Assembly (NCBI GenBank): GCA_900550415.1
Contig: URSO01000051.1
Span: forward strand, 1 to 16,609
DNA length: 16,609 nucleotides
Direction of reading: 5' to 3'
From: an uncultured Collinsella sp.
GTDB lineage: Bacteria; Actinomycetota; Coriobacteriia; Coriobacteriales; Coriobacteriaceae
The translations under genes were made by a program, and so were the position numbers. Below, piece by piece: positions 1 through 6,071 of the stretch (positions are counted from its first letter, which is position 1; each line of letters begins with the position of its first letter). Below the pieces are notes generated by a model, which saw only the letters and a program-made list of their open reading frames with translations, was not told the origin of the DNA and did not search any database.

Positions 1-903
1 GCCGGAAAGGTCGGCGTAGATGTCGTCGATGCCCAGGCGCTGCTCGATCTTCTTCAGGCCGCGCTCGGTGGCGGCGATGGTGTGCTTGGCCTCATCCATC
101 ACGTAGTCGCCCGTGGGCTCCTTGGGCTCGGGGTCGGAGAGCATGTCGTAGACCACTTCCTCGCCGCGCTCCAGGCCGCGGACGGCGCGGGCGAAGTCCT
201 TATAGGTGCTTGCGGACTTGGTGCCGGCACCGGAGATGATCAGCGGGGTGCGGGCCTCGTCGATCAGGATGGAGTCGACCTCGTCGACGATGGCGAAGTG
301 ATGCCCACGCTGCACGCGGCGGGACGCATAGGTGACCATGTTGTCACGCAGGTAGTCGAAACCGAACTCGGAGTTGGTGCCGTAGGTGACGTCGGCCTGG
401 TAGGCCGGGCCCTTGAGCTCCAACGGCATACCGTTCTGCAGAAGGCCCACGCTCATGCCCATATAGCGGTACAGGCGACCCATCCACTCGGAGTCGCGCT
501 TTGCCAGGTAGTCGTTGACGGTGACGATGTGCACGCCCTTGCCGGCGATAGCGTTGAGGTAGCCGGCGAGCGTGGAAACCAGGGTCTTGCCCTCGCCCGT
601 CTTCATCTCGGCGATATGGCCCTCGTGCAGCGCCATGGCGCCGATCAACTGGACGTCGAAGTGACGCATGCCCAGCACGCGCTTGGACGCCTCGCGGGTG
701 ACGGCGAAGGCCTCGGGAAGCATGGAATCGAGCGACTCGCCGTTGGCGTAGCGCTCGCGGAACAGGTCCGTCTGCTTTTTGAGCTCCTCCTCGTCCATCT
801 TCTCATAGGTGGGCTCGAGGGCGTTGATCTTATCAACCAGCTTGTAGTAGCGCTTGAGATCTTTATCAGAGCCAAACGAAAGCAGCTTAGAAACGAATCC
901 CAT
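1..903 (-). CDS. secA: SecA preprotein translocase ATPase, N-terminal part (runs off the window)
   Basis: Translating the minus strand from the ATG at 903 gives about 301 residues without a stop, running off the left edge. The start MGFVSKLLSFGSDKDLKRYY is typical of SecA. It is followed by the nucleotide-binding domain with Walker A MKTGEGKT and then HIVTVNDYLAKRD, YGTNSEFGFDYLRDNM and the DEVDSILIDEARTPLIISG block, which are hallmark SecA motifs; the preprotein-crosslinking domain follows. SecA is the cytoplasmic motor that drives unfolded secretory proteins through SecYEG. The start is supported by a GAGGA ribosome site about eight bases upstream. The last two thirds of the gene lie outside the window. 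The neighbour on the same strand (1159-1689) is 255 bases upstream, so secA probably has its own promoter; I could not identify convincing boxes. Family assignment is near certain. Confidence 0.97.
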   Translation of the reverse strand, partial: MGFVSKLLSFGSDKDLKRYYKLVDKINALEPTYEKMDEEELKKQTDLFRERYANGESLDSMLPEAFAVTREASKRVLGMRHFDVQLIGAMALHEGHIAEMKTGEGKTLVSTLAGYLNAIAGKGVHIVTVNDYLAKRDSEWMGRLYRYMGMSVGLLQNGMPLELKGPAYQADVTYGTNSEFGFDYLRDNMVTYASRRVQRGHHFAIVDEVDSILIDEARTPLIISGAGTKSASTYKDFARAVRGLERGEEVVYDMLSDPEPKEPTGDYVMDEAKHTIAATERGLKKIEQRLGIDDIYADLSG

Positions 904-927
904 GTGGTTTCCTCTTCAATGATCCTC

Positions 928-985
928 GCCCGTGCGATACGGGCTGACGTGAACTCGAACGCGCCCCAACGGTCGGACGGGCGCG
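928..985 (-). promoter_or_regulatory. Two tandem hairpins in the secA leader
   Basis: Immediately upstream of the secA ribosome site are two perfect inverted repeats: GCCCGT/ACGGGC at 928-944 (6-bp stem, 5-base loop) and CGCGCCC/GGGCGCG at 960-985 (7-bp stem, 12-base loop). Both would form in the secA mRNA. Structured leaders control secA in some bacteria, but I do not recognise this one, and in GC-rich DNA such stems can arise by chance. Confidence 0.35.
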
Positions 986-1069
986 CTGCGTTCCACGGTA
1001 GATACTCAGACGACCATAACTCTAACCATTTGCCCGCGCATTCCATCGGTTAATGTGAGCGAACACGTA

Positions 1070-1113
1070 GAAACCACGGCACTCCCCCTCATGCGAGGAA
1101 GCGCCGTGGTCTC
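1070..1113 (-). terminator. Possible terminator of the membrane-protein gene
   Basis: ACCACGGC (1073-1080) and GCCGTGGT (1103-1110) form a perfect 8-bp stem, with partial extension outward. It lies between the end of the minus-strand gene at 1159 and secA. On the minus strand the stem is followed by TTCTACGTGTT, a weak U-tract, so termination is plausible but not strong. Confidence 0.35.
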
Positions 1114-1158
1114 ACGTCATCGGCAAATCCTGGACAAGCAAGCTGGGGCCAGGGGCAT

Positions 1159-1689
1159 TTACACCAGCGTGCCTGCCCTGCGCGATGCCTTGAGCAGGCG
1201 CGCGAGGTTGATCAGGAATCCCACGCCCGCGCCAAAGAGCGCGATGCCCAAACCGGTGTAGAACGAGGCGATGAACCAGCTGGGCACCAACGAGAAGGCG
1301 CGCAGCGAGATGCCAACCGTCATCATGACCGCCATGATGATGAATGCCTGGCGATCGAAGAAGCGCCAAAACGGCTGGCGCGTGTTGCCGTAGCCCACGA
1401 TGCGGTCGGTATGCTTGCCCAGCAGCTTGAAGAAGATGCGGGTCCAAAAGACCAGGAACACGGCGACGCTGCCCGCGAGCAGGCCCGCGATCAGCAGCGC
1501 GCCCGACTGCTCGGCGTAGGCGAGCAACCCGATGCGGACGATGTTGAAGCCCGCGGCGCACCACACGAACCCCGCGATGCCCAGCAGAACCTCCTTGGTC
1601 ACATAAAAGGCCTTGGGGGTCATGGAGTTCTCGATCTCGACGACGCGCGCTCCGGCGGAACGCGCCTGCTTCTCAGTATTGTTGCTCAT
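1159..1689 (-). CDS. Membrane protein of unknown function, four predicted helices
   Basis: I do not recognise this 176-residue protein. After a charged cytoplasmic N-terminus of about 30 residues there are four hydrophobic stretches at roughly 35-58, 62-88, 114-134 and 138-165. Between helices 2 and 3 is a basic loop (FFKLLGKHTDRIVGYGNTRQ) that is probably cytoplasmic. The frame is open upstream to 1713, but the ATG at 1689 follows a good GGGAGG site, and the extra eight residues of the longer version would lie across that site, so the shorter start is preferred. It is on the same strand as secA, 255 bases upstream of it with a weak terminator-like hairpin between, so co-transcription is uncertain. 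There is no motif to suggest transport or enzymatic activity. Confidence 0.8.
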   Translation of the reverse strand: MSNNTEKQARSAGARVVEIENSMTPKAFYVTKEVLLGIAGFVWCAAGFNIVRIGLLAYAEQSGALLIAGLLAGSVAVFLVFWTRIFFKLLGKHTDRIVGYGNTRQPFWRFFDRQAFIIMAVMMTVGISLRAFSLVPSWFIASFYTGLGIALFGAGVGFLINLARLLKASRRAGTLV

Positions 1690-2094
1690 GGGGAGCCTCC
1701 CTTGTATACGCATGTGGACGATGGACGGCAGCGCCCCACCCGCCTGGCTCGCGGTCAGGTCACAGCCGATTCTTACTCGTCCAAATAATGAACTATGTTC
1801 AACTGAACGCCGTTCATACTATTCCAGAGCGGAGTGTCCCACAAGTGCCCCCATGCAAACGCCTACACATGTACACGGTTTGCGCACATCTGCACCCAGA
1901 TGCCACGCCACGGAAACGCACCCAACATGCGGACACGGAAAGACACAAGGTAGGAAAACGCGAAGTGCGAGCGCCCAGACACGGACGCCGCCCTGATACT
2001 ATGGTGTGGTTCGAGAAAAAACGCCCGCCCGCGCCCCACCGCGCCCCACGCGGATGGACCCATGCGCGGGCGGACCGGCCAAGGAGGCTTCATC
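1690..2094. other. 405-base divergent gap with a tandem operator
   Basis: This non-coding gap lies between two divergently transcribed genes. It holds the paired palindromes at 1789-1816 (listed separately) and a short AT-richer zone (about 1780-1830) in otherwise GC-rich DNA. A -10-like TACTAT occurs at 1997-2002, about 95 bases before the nim start, without a good -35. Open frames crossing it have no family resemblance and overlap the nim gene, so I treat the gap as regulatory. Confidence 0.6.
1789..1816. promoter_or_regulatory. Tandem palindromic operator, TGAAC-N3-GTTCA twice
   Basis: Two perfect 13-bp palindromes, TGAACTATGTTCA (1789-1801) and TGAACGCCGTTCA (1804-1816), are separated by only AC, giving a 15-bp centre-to-centre spacing. 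The outermost bases extend the overall symmetry by one pair (A1788/T1817). This geometry is typical of a dimeric repressor binding side by side. It sits about 100 bases upstream of the minus-strand membrane-protein gene and about 280 bases upstream of the nim gene. It resembles a Gram-positive LexA box in the half-sites, but the spacer is three bases rather than four. Confidence 0.6.
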
Positions 2095-2589
2095 ATGAGG
2101 TTGTCGAAACGCGAGGTTACGGATATCGCCACACTGCGAGAAATCCTTGAAGCATGCAAAACGGTCCGCATCGCGTGCGTTGATGACCAGGGGCTGTTCA
2201 TAGTCCCCATGAGCTTTGGTTTTGAGCTTGATGATGAAACGCGCCGCTTGAGCCTGTGGCTACATTCGGCCGGCGAGGGTCGCAAGGCCGCCGCGTGGAA
2301 GAGCGCGGGCGACACCGGCTGCCCCGTCGCCATCGAGATGGACATCGAGGGCGGCGTGATCTCCGGCGAGCACGCCTGCGATTATTCGTTCGCGTATCGC
2401 AGCATCATGGGAACCGGCACGCTCCACCCTGTCACCAGCGGCGAAGACAAGGTCTACGGCCTTGACCTCATCATGGAGCACCTGGCGCCGGACGCCCCCA
2501 CCGCCTACGGCCCGGGCATCATCGACCGCGTGCACGTGTGGCGCATCGACGTAGACGAGTTCACGGGCAAGGCGCGCACGCATAGATAA
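2095..2589 (+). CDS. NimA-like / pyridoxamine 5'-phosphate oxidase-family flavoprotein
   Basis: This 164-residue protein fits the FMN-binding split-barrel family that includes the Nim 5-nitroimidazole reductases (Pyridox_ox_2 type). Characteristic features are the start MRLSKREVTDIATLREILE, the strand FIVPMSFGFEL at about 35-45, the LHSAGEGRK motif at 56-64 and the RSIMGTGTLHPV strand at about 102-113. Members bind FMN or a similar cofactor and reduce small molecules in the cytoplasm; some inactivate nitroimidazoles, but most chromosomal homologues have unknown substrates. The start at 2095 is fixed by a strong AAGGAGG seven bases upstream. A longer reading from 2062 would translate through that site and is rejected. 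The gene appears to be monocistronic and ends at a bidirectional terminator shared with rpmE. Family confidence is high; drug resistance cannot be inferred. Confidence 0.88.
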   Translation: MRLSKREVTDIATLREILEACKTVRIACVDDQGLFIVPMSFGFELDDETRRLSLWLHSAGEGRKAAAWKSAGDTGCPVAIEMDIEGGVISGEHACDYSFAYRSIMGTGTLHPVTSGEDKVYGLDLIMEHLAPDAPTAYGPGIIDRVHVWRIDVDEFTGKARTHR

Positions 2590-2697
2590 AACGCCCGCTC
2601 CCACCGACGACGGCGGGGCGACGATGCGCGAAAGGGTCGTTCACGTCGCCCAGACAGCTGCGCTCGCGCCGCCAACAAGCATCGACTAAGTAAAAAG

Positions 2698-2735
2698 AAA
2701 CCCCGCACCGAGCTTCAAACTCGATACGGGGTTTT
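2698..2735. terminator. Bidirectional rho-independent terminator (nim gene / rpmE)
   Basis: CCCCG...CGAG (2701-2712) pairs with CTCG...CGGGG (2720-2731) around a seven-base loop, with a small internal loop. It is followed by TTTT on the plus strand and preceded by an A-rich run that gives TTTCTTTTT on the minus strand. It lies between two converging genes and should serve both. Confidence 0.88.
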
Positions 2736-2757
2736 CAATGCCTGTTACAGCGAGGTG

Positions 2758-3177
2758 CTACTCGGCAGCAGCCTCGGTCTCGGCGGTCTCGGCAACCTCA
2801 GCCTCAGCTGCGGGAGCCTCGGCGGCCTTCTTGGCAGCCTCGGCAGCGAACTTCTCAGCACGCTTGGCCTTCTCGGCGGCCTTGGCCTCGCGCTCGGCGG
2901 CCTTCTTGGCAGCAGCCTCAGCAGCAGCAGCGGCCTTGGCGGCCTTCTTGGCGGCCTCGCGCTCGAGGGCGGCCTGAGCGGCGCCACCGAACTTGTCGGC
3001 GAAGCGCTGGACGCGTCCACCGGTGTCGACGAACTTCTGCTGGCCGGTGTAGAACGGGTGGCACTCGTTGCAAAGCTCGACCTTCATCTCGGACACGGTA
3101 GCGTGCGTCTTGAAGGTGTTGCCGCAGGAGCACGTCACCGTGCACTCGACATACTGGGGATGGATACCCTGCTTCAT
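2758..3177 (-). CDS. rpmE: 50S ribosomal protein L31 with long Ala/Lys/Glu-rich C-terminal tail
   Basis: Residues 1-66 are a canonical zinc-binding L31: MKQGIHPQY start, CSCG at 16-19, CNECHPFYTG at 36-45 and TGGRVQRFADKF, with the four zinc cysteines C16, C18, C36 and C39. Residues 67-139 form a low-complexity extension of Ala, Lys and Glu, probably helical or coiled, basic at first and turning acidic at the end (AETAETEAAAE). Ordinary L31 is about 65-80 residues, so the protein is roughly doubled. L31 sits in the central protuberance and bridges the two subunits. AAGGAG lies eight bases before the ATG. The gene has its own probable promoter and a structured leader, and converges on the nim gene. 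The identity of the core is certain; the role of the tail is unknown. Confidence 0.96.
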   Translation of the reverse strand: MKQGIHPQYVECTVTCSCGNTFKTHATVSEMKVELCNECHPFYTGQQKFVDTGGRVQRFADKFGGAAQAALEREAAKKAAKAAAAAEAAAKKAAEREAKAAEKAKRAEKFAAEAAKKAAEAPAAEAEVAETAETEAAAE

Positions 3178-3199
3178 GGTAGGACTCCTTATTAGTCAG

Positions 3200-3248
3200 G
3201 CGCTGGTTACCGATCAGCGCATAAGGCGTCTTGGTTTCCGACCAAGAC
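3200..3248 (-). ncRNA. Candidate L31 ribosomal-protein leader (two similar hairpins)
   Basis: In the rpmE mRNA two stem-loops occur in tandem: GTCTTGGT/ACCAAGAC (3228-3248, 8-bp stem, loop CGGAA) and GCGCTG/CAGCGC (3200-3220). Their apical parts are nearly the same: TGGTCGGAAACCA and TGATCGGTAACCA. The second stem ends about ten bases before the ribosome site. From memory, L31 leaders, including one from Coriobacteria, have been proposed by comparative genomics; this region fits that idea, with L31 expected to bind and repress its own translation. I cannot run the covariance-model search. Confidence 0.7.
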
Positions 3249-3261
3249 AACAAACTCGGCT

Positions 3262-3290
3262 ATGGTACCACGGCGCCGCGTGTCCCACAA
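3262..3290 (-). promoter_or_regulatory. Probable rpmE promoter
   Basis: On the minus strand TTGTGG (3290-3285) is separated by exactly 17 bases from TACCAT (3267-3262). The predicted start near 3255 would place both leader hairpins in the transcript. The -35 matches three of six and the -10 four of six consensus bases. Confidence 0.5.
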
Positions 3291-3363
3291 AAGGTTCACG
3301 GTCTTTTCGGCACAACACGAGCTGGACCTTAAATATCAACTTCATCCGAACACTCCCCCACAT

Positions 3364-5172
3364 TCATCTCTCGTATGTATCGAGATATTCCTGCTTGAGC
3401 GTCTGCGAGGACGACTTGATCTTTTCCACGAGCGTGCCGGCTTCGATGAAGTAGAACGAGTTGGTGAGGTCTGCCAGGTCGTCGAGCAGATGGCTTGAAA
3501 TGAGCACGCTGCGTCCCCGCGCCACTTCGCTGCGCATCGCGTCGCAGGAGGTTTTCCGTTTTCCCGGATCGAGGCCGTTCAGCGGTTCATCGAGGATAAG
3601 GTACGGGCAATCGGTCGCTATCGCCATGGCAAGCTTTACCTGCTGCTTCATTCCTGTCGAGAGTTTACGGGTCGGCTTGTCGAGATATAGGCAGATTCCG
3701 AGGGAGTCGCAGAGCGAGTCGATGTCGGCGGCCGATTTCCACGCCTCCCTAACGAAAGCAAGGTGCTCGAGGGCTGATAGCGTGGGGTAAAGATCCGTGC
3801 CGCCTGAAGAGCTCAGGTAGACGAGTTCTGCAAATTCGGCTGATTGACGTTGGCTGATTCCGTCTGCCGCCAGGCTTCCCGAGTGGATGCGGGTGGGAAA
3901 TTGGCCCGACAGCGCTTCAAGAAGGGTGGTTTTCCCCGAGCCGTTGGGAGCAATGAGGCCCGCCGCCGTTCCCGGGCTCAGGAAAAGCGATCCGATTGAA
4001 AGTATCGTCGTGCTTCCGTATCCCACGCTCGCGTCCAGAAGCTCGAGCCCATGGTGCTTTTTCGCGGGTCCAGGCTGTTTGGGCGAACGTGTCGCAACGG
4101 CGCCGACCGCAAAAAAGACCGCGACGTATATCAGGGCCACGGCAAGCATCGATGCACCGCTTGAACCGGAGTCAATGAATTCTGTTGGGAAGCATCCTAC
4201 GTAACCCGTTGCCTCGATAGGCGAGAATACGGCCAGCGGCAGGAGATTGAGCGCGGCGTTATGCCCTAGTGCCGAATCGGACAATAACGGGAATGCCGGG
4301 GCCGCGACAAGCAGCGCGGAGGTAAGGGGGCCCGCGAGGACGCGCCTCGTTGCGGTCGATAGGACGGCGGAGCAAACGGATATCAAGGTTCCGCCCGCAA
4401 GCAGCGCGAGAAGCAGGGCTGTGAAGACGTTTCCCGCGGTCGTGGTGGTAAGCGCGCCGTCATGGAAGAAGGCGATCGGGTACCCAATTTGCCCGAAGCC
4501 GTTTAGGGCCAAGGCGTAAATGCCCCCGGGTGCGAGGCCGGCGAGGAGCATCGCGGTCCCCGCGACGATTATCGAAAACACGATCTGAATAAGGCGCCGG
4601 AATTTGGACACGGGCGCCTTCGCCGCCAGGGTCCCGGGCCTTGTGGCCCCGAGCAGGAGTATCGACGAGAGAAGGAAGGGGATGAAGGGAAGGAAAGACG
4701 GCGCCGTGGCAATGGCGTAAGGCAGGAAGGAAAGGAATGGCAGGTCGTTTGCGGAGGCCGGGATATCCGTGATGCCGGAGCTGCTCAGGGCACGGCAATA
4801 TGCGAGCGCTGCGTCATTGGTCTCTCGGTCTCCCACGATGGACCCGGATTGGAAGCCTTCGCCCATGAGCGCGTAGTAGCTCTCGGCAGAATCGAGAAAG
4901 GCGGCGTCGGTTTGAGCGGCAAGGGCGGCGTTCGCGTATCTTGCAAGCTCCGCGTCGACTTGCTGCTCTGGCGATAGGTCTATGCCGTTGGCCTGGGGAG
5001 CGCGCGTATTGAATGCGTCGACAAAGCTCTGCATGCCCTGCTTCATAAAGAAGGGTCCGTAAATGGGTGAATTGAACGCAATGGGGATGGAGAAGGCTGC
5101 GGCAAGAACGAGCGTAGAGATCCATACGGCCCTGTCTCTTAGGATTAGTTTGAGAAGAAGTCGACAGTACAT
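3364..5172 (-). CDS. ABC transporter, permease-ATPase fusion
   Basis: This 602-residue protein joins a membrane half to an ATPase. Helix 1 is at about 15-34. It is followed by an outside domain to about 145 and then roughly five more helices (about 148-176, 195-222, 247-272, 278-297, 340-361). The ATPase covers 375-602 with Walker A APNGSGKTT (408-416), signature LSTGM (504-508), Walker B YLILDEP (524-530) and switch histidine H561. The usual first glycine of Walker A is alanine, and no glutamine is seen at the Q-loop position (VYLSSSGGTDLYP). The segment NGFGQIGYPI (224-233) matches a motif repeated twice in the permease at 6072-8294. It is the last gene of a four-gene minus-strand set, 153 bases after the separate ATPase, and has a possible promoter of its own. 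The ribosome site is weak. It probably works with that ATPase and permease; the substrate is unknown, and peptide export or immunity is an inference. Confidence 0.88.
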   Translation of the reverse strand: MYCRLLLKLILRDRAVWISTLVLAAAFSIPIAFNSPIYGPFFMKQGMQSFVDAFNTRAPQANGIDLSPEQQVDAELARYANAALAAQTDAAFLDSAESYYALMGEGFQSGSIVGDRETNDAALAYCRALSSSGITDIPASANDLPFLSFLPYAIATAPSFLPFIPFLLSSILLLGATRPGTLAAKAPVSKFRRLIQIVFSIIVAGTAMLLAGLAPGGIYALALNGFGQIGYPIAFFHDGALTTTTAGNVFTALLLALLAGGTLISVCSAVLSTATRRVLAGPLTSALLVAAPAFPLLSDSALGHNAALNLLPLAVFSPIEATGYVGCFPTEFIDSGSSGASMLAVALIYVAVFFAVGAVATRSPKQPGPAKKHHGLELLDASVGYGSTTILSIGSLFLSPGTAAGLIAPNGSGKTTLLEALSGQFPTRIHSGSLAADGISQRQSAEFAELVYLSSSGGTDLYPTLSALEHLAFVREAWKSAADIDSLCDSLGICLYLDKPTRKLSTGMKQQVKLAMAIATDCPYLILDEPLNGLDPGKRKTSCDAMRSEVARGRSVLISSHLLDDLADLTNSFYFIEAGTLVEKIKSSSQTLKQEYLDTYER

Positions 5173-5290
5173 TTGGAAGCACCTACGTTTCTCAAAGCAT
5201 CGTTAGATTAATAATGACAGACCGAATGAAGATGCGTGCGACGGGGGCAAGGCGAATGGCTGAGCGGTATCGATACGCTGGTTCAACGGT

Positions 5291-5296
5291 ATTATA
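5291..5296 (-). promoter_or_regulatory. Possible internal promoter before the permease-ATPase fusion
   Basis: A perfect TATAAT occurs on the minus strand in an AT-rich patch just after the separate ATPase gene; I find no good -35 at the right distance. It would give a leader of about 110 bases containing the perfect palindrome GTATCGATAC (about 5262-5271). The 153-base gap contrasts with the tight coupling of the upstream genes and suggests that the fusion gene can be expressed separately. Confidence 0.4.
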
Positions 5297-5325
5297 TTGA
5301 CCACATAGATTATTAACTTGCATTT

Positions 5326-6066
5326 CTACCCGCCCTTTTCGTAGAGTCGCCGATACGTGCTTAGCGCACCCTCGGCGCGTCCGGCAGGCTTTGCGAAATG
5401 GGATCCAGGAGACTTCGGCGCAGCATCATCTTGCGGAATGCTTCTAATGAGCCTCCCATCCTTCAAAAACAGAATCTCATCGCACAGCCTATCGACCGAA
5501 TCCAAGATGTGGGATGACATGATGATGCACGTACCAGAATCGGCCAGCTTCCTGAGAATCTCGGAATGCAAGTCCACCCTGCTGGGGTCGAGCGCGTTCA
5601 TGGGCTCATCTAATAGAAGGTACCGCGCGCCCGTCGCATACGCAATCGCCAGGGTAAGCTGCTGCTTCATGCCCTGGCTCAGAGTGCGGATCCTCATCTT
5701 CGCGAACTCGCCTATCTGCGTTTGTTCCACTATCTCTTCGATATCGCGAGCATGCGGCCACATATCGCAAACCATCTTGAGGTGATCTTCCGCACGCAAT
5801 CCGGGATACAGCAGCGTCCCCTCACCAGGTGCATAGAAGATCATAGAACGGACCTCTCTCGCACCCGTACCCTGCACCTCATCCAGAACGATGCTCCCGT
5901 CCACGCGAGGACCCGGCAAACCTGCCATCGCACGCAGCAACGTCGTCTTTCCATGCCCGTTCGGAGCGACGAGACCGTAGACCGTACCCGGGGCAAACTC
6001 AGCGTTCACCGAATCTACGAGCACCTTCTTTCCATAAGAGATCGTCAGCGTTTGAAGGTCAATCAT
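5326..6066 (-). CDS. ABC transporter ATP-binding protein
   Basis: This is a 246-residue stand-alone ATPase. Walker A is APNGHGKTT (34-42), the signature is LSQGM (129-133), Walker B is YLLLDEP (149-155) and the switch histidine is H186. As in the neighbouring fusion protein, Walker A begins with alanine and the Q-loop glutamine is absent (YAPGEGTLLYP). The frame opens with an ATG at 6075 that overlaps the stop of the permease gene (ATGA). However, AAAGGGG touches that ATG and is better placed for the ATG at 6066, which also begins the protein at the usual MIDLQTLTISYG; both starts are possible. The overlap shows translational coupling to the double permease at 6072-8294, its probable membrane partner. 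It hydrolyses ATP in the cytoplasm to drive that permease; the substrate is unknown. Confidence 0.93.
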   Translation of the reverse strand: MIDLQTLTISYGKKVLVDSVNAEFAPGTVYGLVAPNGHGKTTLLRAMAGLPGPRVDGSIVLDEVQGTGAREVRSMIFYAPGEGTLLYPGLRAEDHLKMVCDMWPHARDIEEIVEQTQIGEFAKMRIRTLSQGMKQQLTLAIAYATGARYLLLDEPMNALDPSRVDLHSEILRKLADSGTCIIMSSHILDSVDRLCDEILFLKDGRLIRSIPQDDAAPKSPGSHFAKPAGRAEGALSTYRRLYEKGG

Positions 6067-6071
6067 CGAGA

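Noticed and set aside
82..1053. Long plus-strand open frame over secA
   Set aside because: It is the antisense of SecA; the composition is Gly/Val/His-rich with no family resemblance, while the minus strand encodes clear SecA motifs.
1789..1816. LexA (SOS) box
   Set aside because: The half-sites GAAC/GTTC fit, but the spacer is three bases instead of the four of Gram-positive LexA boxes, and two sit in tandem.
2062..2094. Longer start for the nim gene
   Set aside because: The extra 11 codons would translate through the AAGGAGG site that serves the ATG at 2095.
1788..2150. Plus-strand open frame across the divergent gap
   Set aside because: It has no ribosome site, a basic low-complexity composition, and it overlaps the start of the nim gene and its strong AAGGAGG.
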